A program made the translations under genes and the position numbers. This document shows, in pieces, positions 11,853 through 22,104 of a DNA stretch of 64,000 bases. This DNA comes from Gaeumannomyces sp. JS-464 (Eukaryota; Ascomycota; Sordariomycetes; Magnaporthales; Magnaporthaceae). Location of the stretch: contig NGZR01000002.1 of assembly GCA_002197995.1 (NCBI GenBank), positions 310,001-374,000 of the forward strand. Direction: 5' to 3'. The notes under the pieces are model-generated. The model saw nothing but the letters and a program-made list of their open reading frames with translations, was not told the DNA's origin and did no database searches. Every line of letters begins with the position of its first letter. Positions within the stretch are counted from its first letter, which is position 1.

Positions 11853-12764
11853 GGCACCGCCGGTTTGGTTCATCGCGACCCTGCGATTTCTGCCCAGGGC
11901 TTTCGCGCCTGATGCAAGGCCAGACGCCCACAACACCTCGCTTGCGCTCGTACGCAGTAACTTGTGGCCATGCCTGCCTCCCCGCACTCTGGTGAGTCTC
12001 CAGTTGTTACAGGCAGCGGGAGTACGCGGGAACTGTGAAGAAACCGCGTTTTGCAAATGCACGGAGAGGTTTATTGGATAGCCCGGCCTTCGGCTTACTT
12101 ACCTCCTTCCCATTTGGTCCTGTCCCAGGGCGATGGGACATGGAGCCAAGGCGGCCCGTGATGTAGCTTATGGCGGGTGGGGGACGGGAGGGCACAAGGC
12201 CGCGTGCGGCTGAGTCATTAATAGCCCCTGTCAATGCAACGCTGCTGCATTCAATACATGCAAGCCGCCTGATGGGTGCACCCGTCGATCCCCACGCCTG
12301 TCTCGTTTTGATATGGGGGGTTGCCGGACACTCGCGGATTCTCCGAGGGCCCGCGTCCCCATGGCGCAAATAAAAGGTGCAGGATGTCGGTTGAGCAGTG
12401 CCCGAGATCAACTGCCGTCCCGTCCCAGCCCGAGGGCGGGTCGGATCCCAGCATGTGTTTGGGCTGTCCACGACCACCATCTCCGATGATACTGGTGTTG
12501 CCATGGCGTGGGTGCCTTTTGATCTTTTGCTGCGAGTTGTTACTGATGTTGGTGTCGAGAGCCCGGCCAGAAGCGGAAGCTAGGTACCAGCTACCTATAT
12601 CTAGTCGACGGAAGCATGCCTATCCTGGACACGACAGGCACGCACAGTCTCCAAGCTTCCTACTGGCGAACAAAAGCGATAAACTCGCAAGCTACAAGTT
12701 AAACACAACGCAGCAGACAGCGCAAGGGGGGTGTTCTCACTACACGGCACACTCAAAACAACAC
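11853..12764. other. Intergenic region
   Basis: No conserved protein or RNA gene is recognised between the DNA kinase/phosphatase and the FAD oxidase. Open frames on both strands lack recognisable domains. Confidence 0.5.
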
Positions 12765-14344
12765 ATGCTGTTCGGGAAAGCGCACGCCCTCGTCCTGCTC
12801 TCTCCACCCGCCGCCTTGGGCATCAACTTCCCGTACGAAACGGTCCAGCTCGGCGCGGCAGACGCGGCCTCCTTCCCGCCATCGCCTTCGGCGACGCCTC
12901 CGTCCCCATCCCCGCGGCGGCGTGCAAAGCCCTCCCGGGCGACGCCGCCTGGCCGGCCGCGGCGGAGTGGCGCGGCTCAACAGCACGCTGGGCGGGGCGC
13001 TGCTGCGCCCGGGCGTGCCCGCGTCGGCCTGCTACCGGGACGGGGAGGGCGGGCCGGAGCAGCAGCAGCAGGGCGGCTACGACGCCGAGCGCTGCCGGTG
13101 GCTGCTGGGCGAGGGCGGGGCGGGGCGCTTCTACGTCGACGACCCGCTGACGGTGCTGACGCGGTGGCCGCAGGGCGACACGTGCCCGGCCTCGGCGCCC
13201 CCGGCGGCCGTCACCTGCACGCGCGGCGGGTACGCGCACTACGTCGTCAACGTGACGTCGGTGCGGCAGATACAGGCGGCGGTGAACTTTGCCCGGAACA
13301 GGAACGTCAGGCTTGTTGTCAAGTATGTTGAGGCGAGCAAAACTACCTACCTACTCAAAGCCCACCCAGCGCTGGCCTGCTTGTCTCGGGGGAAAACCCC
13401 CCTGGCTGCCCTGCCTAGAGTACCTCCCGCTTGGAAGCTAACAAGGTCCGCCCGTCCGCATCCAGAAACACCGGCCACGACTTTGTGGGCAGGTCGACAG
13501 GGCGCGGGCCCTCAGCATCTGGATGCATAACCTCAAACCGTTCGAGTTCATCACGTCGTACAACGTCACGGGGACGACGGTGAGACTCTGCTCTACAGCG
13601 GTATGGCTGCACGGGTCGGGACGGGCCTCGAGAGCTGGGAGACGTACGGGCTCATGCGGCGGCACGGCATGCATCTGGGCGTCCCCGGCGACAGCACCGT
13701 GGCGCCTTACGGCGGGTGGGCGCAGGGCGGGGGCCATCACAGCCTGGCGTCGCGCCTGGGCCTCGGGGCCGACCAGGTGCTGAGCCTGCAGGTCGTCACG
13801 GCCGACGGACGCCTCGTCACGGCCGACCATGTCGCGAACCCGGATCTGTTTTGGGCGCTCAGGGGCGGCGGGCCTTGTACGTTTTGCGTCGCTGTTTCCT
13901 TTCCTGCCTGCCTTGTCTTTATTATGCTTCGCGCGTCATCAACTAGGAAAAGGGGACAGTCTGGCGCTTGGCTCACTTGGGAAAGGCTTGTTCTGCGAGG
14001 ATGGAGTCACTAGCGCCGGATCGTCGGTTTGTCCCAGGCTGGCGCCAGGGCACTTCCCCGGGTTTTGGCGCATGTCTCCCTCGTCGCACCCCCGTTAGCG
14101 TGTAATTAGCGCAGGTGGCGCCTCATCTGGATCGGGCTAGCTTCCCGGAAGGTCCAGGGATGCATGTGCCAGCGGCTCCCATCACGCTAGGTCTGGTAAG
14201 GTTGTGCTTGAAATGGCCCAAGCAAAGAAGCTGACACTACGCCGCCACAGCAACCTACGGCATCGTCACATCGGCGATAGTCAAAGCACACGCACCCCTC
14301 GAGGTGGTGCAGTCGCCGCTCCGGTTCTCGACGGCGCTGGTCAA
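12765..14344 (+). pseudogene. FAD-linked oxidase, 3'-truncated and frame-broken
   Basis: Remnant of a PCMH/berberine-bridge-type FAD oxidase (isoamyl-alcohol-oxidase-like secreted family). Recognisable blocks in order: LNSTLGGALLRPGVPASACY, YAHYVVNVTSVRQIQAAVNF, NTGHDFVGRSTG (flavin-binding His region), SIWMHNLKPFEF, GTGLESWETYGLM, GGHHSLASRLGLGADQVLSL, DLFWALRGGGP and, after an intron, TYGIVTSAIVKAHAPLEVV. Single-base losses are inferred near 12878, 12970, 13507 and 13579, each curable by one extra C or G in a run. Introns lie at about 13323-13460 and 13876-14250. After about 14344 the substrate-binding half and the BBE C terminus, which normally add 200 or more residues, cannot be found in any frame. 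Loss of a whole domain makes a true pseudogene likely. Confidence 0.72.
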
Positions 14345-15693
14345 CGGTGGGCGAGCGTGAGGGGGAAGATTTATCGCGACTCGGCTGTGCGCTTCCTCCT
14401 CGGGCTGCCGCGCCGACATGCCTGCCACGCAGACTGGATGAGGACTGGCGCGACTTTGTCGGAAACGCTAGGTTTCGATGGAGAGTATTGGCGGCGACTC
14501 GTGCCGGAGTGCTGGGGTTCCTGGGAGTCGGGCCAAGCGAGCAGGTCGAGGCTTGTTTTGTGTTTGGGGGAAGCCTTGCGGTCCGCCTGGGCGGGGCGGG
14601 CAGACGGTTAAGCTGGTTAAGCTCTTTGCAGGTGGCAGAATGCTGCGTCTTGTTTGGTCTTGGACTCTGCTGTCTCGGTTGCGTGGGTTAGTCAGCCCTG
14701 GTTTGCGCCTTCCATGCTCGGGATCCGGGCCGCTCTTTTGAGCCCAGTCGTCTTGTTTTCGCATTCGCTTCTCGCCAGCGAGCCTGCCCCTGCTCCAGCA
14801 AGTGGATCCGCCACCAACTGGACGCCCTCGCCTCGACCTTCCTGGCAGCGGGCTCGGTGTTATTCTGGCTCTATTCATCGCCCAAATCCTCCAGACGGGC
14901 AGACTCGCAAGGCAAAAGTTGTCGCAATTGTCGGAAGCGTTCCCGCCGCCGTCGCCTCTCATCTTGCGTCTTGGCGTCTCTCCCCTGAATCTCCCAATGG
15001 ACACACCTAATCTCAAATGCGACGGGCTTCGGATCAGATCGGACAATTGATTCGCTGAGCGAGCTTGTCTCCGCATCCCCGCTCCCGCTCCATCCTGTCC
15101 CCAATTTTCCCCTCTGTCGCTGCTGGGGAACCCCATCTTCTGTCCCGTTCTGGGCAGTCGGAGGCGCCACGGTCCGCTCTCCAGGTTGGGGAGCCTGCGA
15201 GGAAAATTCGAGCTCGAGAGAAATCGAAGCCGCGGCGACAAGCACCAGCAGACGACACGACACGCTTTCTCGTCGACTCTCCGCCCATGGCACCGCCCTT
15301 GGCGCATTGGACATGGGAAATGGAGAACGCACACGGCCAGATGCTCCTCCCCATGGGGCCGCACGATGGACCCTCCCGCCATTACCTGACCATAAGCACT
15401 TCATGCCGTTCATGCCATGCGCAGGCATCTTAAAGTGGATCGCCCAACCGTGATGTGACAGGCCTGACCTTGGTCATTAAAAGGTCCCATCGGGCGCCCC
15501 CCTCGTCCAGCGTGTTTTTTGTTTGTTTTCTGTTCGTCGCCGACGACGAGAAGACGCACGTCGCATTCCCGCCTGCGGACCGGCTCGATTGTCCTGTCTC
15601 GTCTCGCCTCGCGTGTCGCCGTGACCGAGAGCGAGTTCTCCTGCTGCCCACCTCCCTCTGTGCGCCGCCCACACCCACGAGACAGCATCCGCC
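14345..15693. other. Intergenic region and leader of the second sugar transporter
   Basis: Sequence expected to encode the missing C-terminal half of the FAD oxidase does not do so in any frame I checked. From about 15050 the stretch is CT-rich and leads into the transporter start. No separate gene is recognised. Confidence 0.45.
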
Positions 15694-17942
15694 ATGTCCT
15701 CGCAGCCCGAGATCGCACCGGAGAAGGGCCCGGCCGCTCCGCAGGCCCACGGTGTCGACAATGACCTCAAGAAGGCCGACGACGTGCAGACCAAGGCGGT
15801 GCACAACGTAAGTGGCCATGCCTGTGGGAGACGGAGACTTGATGCTCACAAACCTCCCCACAGGCCGAGTTCTTCGCCGCCGTCCAGGAGTTCGACCTCC
15901 CCACCTGGAGCAAGGAGGCCCTCATGCTCTACTTCTCCATCTTTGTCGCCTTCTGCTGCGCCTGCGCCAACGGCTACGACGGTGAGTCTCCAGGCCCCAT
16001 CCTCGCCACGCGTCTTTGCAGACTGACCCGTAATCGCATCGCCACCCGCCCCAGGCTCGCTCATGACGGGCATCATCGCCATGGAGGCCTTCCAGGACCA
16101 GTTCAAAGTGGGCACCGTCGGCGTCAACGTCGGCGTCATCTACTCGCTGTACACGGTCGGCTCCATGGTCGGCGCCCCCTTCGCCGCCACCCTGGCGGAC
16201 CGTTACGGCCGCCGCAAGGGCATGTTCTTCGGCGGCGTCGTCGTCAAACCTGGGCATGATCATCATCTCCACCTCGTCCACCGTCGCCCAGTTCATCGTG
16301 GGCCGCTTCGTGCTCGGCGTCGGCATCAGCATCATGACCGTCGCCGCCCCGTCCTACGCCGTCGAGATCGCCCCGCCCCACTGGCGCGGCCGCCCACCGG
16401 CTTCTACAACTGTGGCTGGTTCGGCGGCAGCATCCCCGCCGCCGCCGTCGTCTTTGGTAGCAACTTCATGGTCGGCAACATGGCCTGGCGCCTGCCCCTC
16501 ATCCTCCAGGCCGGCGCCTGCCTGATTGTCATGGTGGCTGTCTGGTTCATCCCCGAGAGCCCGAGGTGGCTGATGGCCCAGGGCCGAGAGGCCGAGGCTA
16601 TCGACTTCCTGGTCAAGTACCACGGCAACAACAACCGCGAGTCGCGCATGGTTAAGCTCGAGGTTGAGGAGATGCGCGAGGGCATCAAGCTTGACGGCAT
16701 CGACAAGGTTTGGTGTAAGTTCTTTGTGCGCTTCTCGTGCTGACCCGCCTTGTTTTCGCGTGACACGCTGATCGTTAACACCCAAATTATCCTCCCAGGG
16801 GACTACCGTCCGCTGTTCATGACGCACGCCGGCCGCTGGCGCATGGCCCAGGTGCTCATGATCTCCATCTTCGGCCAGTACTCGGGCAACGGGCTCGGCT
16901 ACTTCAACGCCCAGATCTTCAAGGGCATCGGCGTCAAGACCTCGGCCCAGCAGCTGGGCTACAACTTGCTGAACTCGGTCCTGTCCGCCGTCGGCGCCCT
17001 GACCGCCGTCTACTTCACGGACCGCATGCCCCGCCGTCCCGTCCTCATCTATGGAACCATGTGCTGCTCCTTCATGCTGGCCATCAACTCGGGCCTGTCA
17101 GCAAAGATGGCCGAGTTCGCGGCCCAGGACATCTATGAGCCTTCTTATGGGGCTGCTGCGCTTTGGGTACGTCTGTCTAGCCAGACACTCTCCTGGATCC
17201 TTTTCCTAACTTCCCATCGAGGGCTGCTTCTACTGACACGCATTATTTGCAGTCGTACTTCATGTTCAACATAATTTTTCAGGTGTGTTATGCTCTGACC
17301 CGCTTGTGTTCTCGGGCCACCCTGCCCTAGAACCCACCTTGGCTTCACCGCCACGATTGTTCTAACCCGTGTCATGCAGTTTCACATACACTCCTCTGCA
17401 GGGCGCCATCCCGACCGAGGCTCTCGAGACGACCATGCGCGCCAAGGGTCCGCCCGTTCCGGTATCATTGTCAGCGCCATCGCTTCATCAACCAATTCTG
17501 CACGCCCATCGCCCTCGATACCATCCAGTACCGCTACATCTTTATGTACGTTGTCTATCCTAACGTTGCGATTGATGTCACAGCTGTTTCCCCCAACAAA
17601 GAAACATAGTCCGCGCCTTGATTCCTGTCTGCTAACATGACCTGCCCGTCTCAATCAGCTTCGTCGGCTGGGATCTGATCGAGGCTCTCTGCTGGTACCT
17701 CTTCGGGTAAGACTCCCCCCTGGATTGCTGCGGCCATCTGAGCCTCCCTCCCCATACCCAAGTATGCTCGCAGAAGTCCCGACTAACCAATATCCCATAG
17801 CGTCGAGTCACACGGCCGCACGCTCGAGCAGCTCGAGTGGGTCTATGACCAGCCGAACCCGGTCAAGGCCTCGCTCAAGGTCGAGAAGATTGTCCTCGCC
17901 GACAACGGCAGGGTTGTCGAGGTTCTTGAGGATAGCGCTTAG
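15694..17942 (+). CDS. MFS sugar transporter, frame-broken
   Basis: Sugar/proton symporter of the fungal hexose or lactose-permease type. Motifs: ADRYGRRKGMFFGG (loop 2-3), GRFVLGVGISIMTVAAPSYAVEIAPPHWRG, WFIPESPRWLMAQGR (mid-loop PESPRWL), FSFTYTPLQGAIPTE-like sequence in TM10 and the C-terminal VESHGRTLEQLEWVYDQPNP. Estimated exons: 15694-15807, 15864-15981, 16055-16714, 16799-17166, 17253-17282, 17380-17545, 17659-17706, 17801-17942. The frame changes at about 16246 (one extra A), 16390 (one base missing), 17380 (one extra T), 17450 and 17487 (one base missing each). Conserved residues continue across every break, so the gene may be intact in the organism, or recently lost. Substrate is not determined. 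Confidence 0.82.
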
Positions 17943-18483
17943 CCGCCTGCGTCCATATCACGGCACATGTTTGCTGTCACGCCGCCAGGATCCCAGTCGG
18001 TCATCCGGGGAAATCTAAAGCCAGTCAAGGTCTGGTGGCTGAGGAGCGGGTAGTTGATTCCTTTGTACGAAGTAAAAGTGACTTGCTTTTGCCTTTTTTT
18101 TCTTCTTTATCTTGCTACAATTAAGCTCATTTTACTGAGCGCGGCATGCAGAGCTGATTGATTTGGGCTAGGAAATGATGCTGTGGTCTGGAATAAATTG
18201 TGAACAAATCACAATTGCGATAAACGGCTTTTCATGCCCCAAAGTCTTTCCATAAGGCTTTAAACCAAAGCCGAACGGCGGTATAGTAAAGCCTAGGGCA
18301 TTGTGTAAGTCATCGCTTAAATAGGAAACCCCAAATCCAGAAGCTTTGTAAGGAACGTTGTGTGGGCAGGGGTAGCGTGCGGAATTTCCAGTTCCGCCAC
18401 GTCCGCTTCCCTATTCAAATGCGCTATCGCATTTTGACCATGACGAAGACACAAAATTCTTAGCCACATCCCGTCAAATTAGC
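17943..18483. other. Transporter 3' flank
   Basis: This is an AT-richer stretch than its surroundings. No gene is recognised. Confidence 0.45.
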
Positions 18484-18846
18484 ATGGCGGCTGTGGGCTG
18501 CGGTGTCCCAGGATTGCCCGGCATCGAGACTCGGGCATTCAAACAGGTAGGTACCGAATACAAGCGCGCGCCGCGCGCCACCTGCCCCAGCTGGACCGGC
18601 CTCGGCCCCGTCAGCGACGGCAACCTCTGCTGCTTCTACTCGAGGTCGGTCCCGACCTGCTGCAGGCACGTCCCGTACGGCGACAACGACCCGCTGTGGT
18701 TGCGGGCCCTGCCGTGCACCAGCGAGTGGTTCCAGACCTCGGACGCCTTCAGCCGCTTCTCGCGCTGCAACGGGAATCCCTGCCGCAGCGGCTGCGAGGC
18801 CGTGCCGCTGCTCAGCGGCCTGTCTCGGGACTCGTGCCCCAAGTGA
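18484..18846 (+). CDS. Cys-rich small ORF, unknown
   Basis: An open frame of 120 residues from ATG with an unusually regular set of cysteines, including CC pairs (LCCFYS, TCCRHV) and CNGNPCRSGC near the end. Such spacing recalls small secreted disulfide-rich fungal proteins. However, the N terminus (MAAVGCGVPGLPG) is not a convincing signal peptide and I recognise no family. A donor-like GTAGGT at 18548 could mean that the true gene has another exon structure. It could also be a chance frame. It lies between the second sugar transporter and a broken aminopeptidase. Confidence 0.3.
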   Translation: MAAVGCGVPGLPGIETRAFKQVGTEYKRAPRATCPSWTGLGPVSDGNLCCFYSRSVPTCCRHVPYGDNDPLWLRALPCTSEWFQTSDAFSRFSRCNGNPCRSGCEAVPLLSGLSRDSCPK

Positions 18847-19175
18847 GCGGGCAGGACAGGATGGGAGGGTGCCTGGGCGAGGAGGATGGGGTTTGGAGCG
18901 TGTGGCTTCCAGTTACGCGGCGCCTGGGTGTGAAGATGACGCGGCCATGGACGCTACCCATGTATTATTTAGTTGATAATAACGATTTCCATGACGTCTT
19001 TCCAACTCCTCTCGTGCTTACGCTCGCTTATTCCCCCCTCGGTGAATCACAAGCCGACAGCTCGCGGGTCGGCATCCAGCGATTGCCCAGTCCCGACATG
19101 CTTATCTGTATCGCCCCTCCATCTGCGGCTCAAGAATCGAGTCTCGCGGGCACCCCAAGTCCCCCGCCTCGCACA

Positions 19176-20378
19176 ATGTCTGCAAAACACCACGCCAGCG
19201 CGTCCGCGCCCTGCTCCCCGACCTCTGCATCTGGGCTTCCACCCACCAGGGCCGTTTGAACTCCATTACCGCGTGGCCGAGTGCTGGTGCACACTACCAC
19301 CGCTGCGTGGCCCCGCGGACCCGGCGCGCCCGGCCTCGGTGATTAACACGGGGCTCACGACGACCTCCCCGCGGCGCAACTGGCTCGACTCGGCCTGCTA
19401 CGCCGCCACCCACACCTTCAACGGCGCGGGCGAGCTGACGGGCGCGCACTGGATCAGGGAGACGGGCCTGCCTCGCCAGCCCCGTCGTGCTGACCGGCAC
19501 CTTCTCCGTCGGCGCCGCCCACGAGGGCGTCTTCCGGCACGCCGTCAGGGAAGCGCGCCGGGGCGAGGACGGCATCGCCGACTTTTGCATCCTGCCCGTC
19601 GTCGGCGAGACGTACGACGGCTTCCTCAACGACGCGGGCCGCTATGGCTGTGCGGCCCGAGATGGTGGTGGCGGCCATCGACGCCGCCGCCGCCGACGCC
19701 GTGCCGAGGGCAACACGGGCGGCGGCACCGGCATGACCACTATGGGCTTCAAGGCCGGCACGGGCAGCGCGAGCCGCGTCGTGCGCGGCATCGCGCGCGG
19801 CCGGCGGCGCGACTTTGTCGTCGGCGCGCTCGTGCAGTCCAACTTTGGCAAGATGGACGACCTGCAGTTTGGCAGCGTGCCGGTCGGGCGGGTCCTCGCG
19901 CGGGAGGCGGACGAGGACGAGCGGCGGCGGCGAGTTGAGAACGACGGCCGTCACCGACGGCTCCATCATCGCCGTGCTCGCCACCGACGCGCCGCTGCAC
20001 CCGACGCAGCTGCACCGGCTCGCCAAAGCGCGCGACCGTAGGGCTAGCGCGCGCCGGGGGTTCGGCTCCCAACTTCTCGGGCGACATCTTCCTGGCCTTC
20101 TCGACCGCCGGCCGAGATCCCGCCCGACCCGCCCGCGGCCGAGGGCATGGACGCCGATGGAGGCCAAATTCACCGCCCGCGTCGAGCAGAGCGTCGACGT
20201 GGTCCAGGACACCACCATCAACGGGCTGTTCGAGGCCGCCGCCGAGGCCGTCCACGAGTCGATCCTCAACGCGCTCTGCATGGCCGAGGATACTGTTGGG
20301 CCGAGGGGCAACAGGATGGATGCGATAGACCTGGACAAGGTGAAGAGGATCGTGGAACGGTACTATTCGGGCAGATAG
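19176..20378 (+). pseudogene. S58 (DmpA-type) aminopeptidase, frame-broken
   Basis: Relative of L-aminopeptidase/D-esterase (DmpA, peptidase family S58), an N-terminal nucleophile hydrolase that self-cleaves before its catalytic Ser. Family blocks are seen in order in changing frames: VRALLPDLCI, LNSITA, NTGLTTTSPRRNW, FNGAGELTGAHWI, SPVVLTGTFSVGAAHEGVF, PVVGETYDGFLND, EGNTGGGTGM, GFKAGTGSASRVV, ALVQSNFGKMDDLQFG, VTDGSIIAVLATDAPL (self-cleavage site before the Ser of DGS), FSGDIFLAFST and INGLFEAAAEAVHESILNAL. About ten single-base frame changes separate them, most in runs of one base and several in compensating pairs (for example one extra T at about 19255 and one missing G at about 19272). 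All catalytic blocks survive and no in-frame stop is needed to explain the damage. It is either a decayed gene or a badly sequenced one. Confidence 0.72.
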
Positions 20379-20626
20379 CGGGTTTCAACTTGGTATTCGC
20401 TGTTCCACTCGACGCTTTTGTGGTTACTGTGGGCGTTGGGTAGTAGGAGGAATATGGGAGACAAGGGCGTGGGTTCTCAGCGTACCCGATCGTGGACCGC
20501 TCCCTCGGCGTAGCATAGAAAGGTAACGAACAGGATCAATAAAGGTCTCCGACGCTGTCACTCCACCAACAGCAGTCGCTTGCCAAAGCAGCCTGCATTT
20601 GTAGTCGACATGTCGCCCTCACCAGT

Positions 20627-22104
20627 TCAAACCATCTTCGGATTAACCCAAACCATCACCTCGTGGAATCCCTTTTGGACCACTCGTGCCGCCGCCATAA
20701 GAATTTTGCCCGCCTGCTTGGGAATGAAGCGGATCAACCAGATAACAGCATAGCCCAAATACCAAAGAAGCCTGCCTAAGTCGCCCAGGAGCGCTGCGAG
20801 GAAGTCGAACGTCAGCTTGCCGAAGCGTGCGGCGAAGTACCACAGCGCCTTGGGCAGGTCGACAAAGACGGCCCGCCCCAGCGCCAGCAGGCCGTTGCGC
20901 ACGTCGGCCAGCGTCACGGTCCTGAAGAAGTCCGCCGCCGCTGCCGCCGTGTGCAGCACCGAGATCGCGCGCTGTACCACACCCACCACCGCGTCCAGCA
21001 GGCCCTTTAGCCCCTCGCCCACCCAGCGTACCACACCGCGACCGCCCCCGGGATCCTACCAATTTGTCTGCGCAGCGCGGCGCCCGCCCGCCCCGCCAGC
21101 TCCGGGGCGCGCCGGGCCATTTTAACAGCGCCCTGCGCGATCCGCTCGGCGCGGCGCGGCACCTCGCGCACCTGGCGGGCGCACCAGCGGCCGATACGAC
21201 GGCGGCGCTTCCACAGCCCGCGGGGGGCGTCGAAGAGCAAAAGGCGCGGCAGATCCCAGGCCAGGACGCAAACGAAAGCGGCGATTCCCTCGGCGGCGGC
21301 GCGGACGGCGCGGGCCTCGCGCGCGTGGGCGGCCCTCCAGCGCAGAAGGGCGCCGGCGCGGCGGGCGGGCAGGTACGCGACGACGTCGCGGTGGCCGGCG
21401 GCGGCGGCGAGGCGCAGCGCGATGGCGCCGTCGTCGGGCGAGACGGCCGCGTCGTCGGCACCGCAGCTTTCGACGAGGAGCCGCACCAGCGCCAGGCTCC
21501 CGCGCGCCGCGGCGAGCTGCAGGGGCGTGCGGCGCGGGGGAGGCTGGGGGCCGTGGTGGTCGACGGCGGTGGGCTGCTGGCCCTGCGGCCTGCCGAGGCC
21601 GTTGACGTTGGCGCCGAGGGCGAGCAGCGTGCGCACGGTCGCGGGCCGGCCGGCGCGCACGGCAGCGAGGAGCGGAGTTTCGCCGTGACGGCTAGGGCAG
21701 TCGGGCGAGATGAGCCCGTCCGAGACGAAGGTGGCGAGGAGGTCGTCGCGGTCGTTGGCGATAGAGTCGAAAAAGGAGTCGATGATGGCGAGCTGCAGGC
21801 TGTGCGACTCCACGACCGCGGCGTGCTCTGCGTCCGTCGTGGCCGGGTGCTGATAGCGGCGCGGAGGAAGCCCCAGCGGCTGCGTCAGGGGCAGCGGGAG
21901 CGGGTGCGAGCTAGCCTGCGCGGCGTCGATGCGCGCGCGGAAGCCGTCGTCCTGCTCGCTGTATGCAGGGAGCGGCGCCATTAACCCCCCATCCTGCAGG
22001 ACTAGCTCCGCCGAGACGGCGTCTGTCATCGTGTCTCTCTGGCTCGCCATCAATGCTAAAGACCTGGATCGGTCAAACGACATACTCTCCATTGGGAGGG
22101 ACAT
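20627..22104 (-). CDS. Ankyrin-repeat protein with hydrophobic C terminus
   Basis: Protein of about 490 residues. After a low-complexity N terminus, residues about 130-270 hold ankyrin repeats (SRHGETPLLAAVRAGRPATV, RTPLQLAAARGSLALVRLLV, DDGAIALRLAAAAGHRDVV), a protein-binding fold. An Arg-rich linker follows, then a hydrophobic tail with WYFAARFGKLTFDFLAALLG and LLWYLGYAVIWLIRFIPK that may associate with membranes. One frame change near 21030 (a base missing near GCGGTGTGG) joins the two halves; the C-terminal frame alone spans 20627-21034. The start used is the outermost ATG; MESMSF a few codons later is possible. Function is unknown. Ankyrin domain confidence is high, membrane association moderate. 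Confidence 0.7.

Noticed and set aside
13582..13600. A perfect-looking donor and acceptor 19 bases apart in the FAD oxidase
   Set aside because: It is too short for splicing, and removal does not restore the conserved frame.
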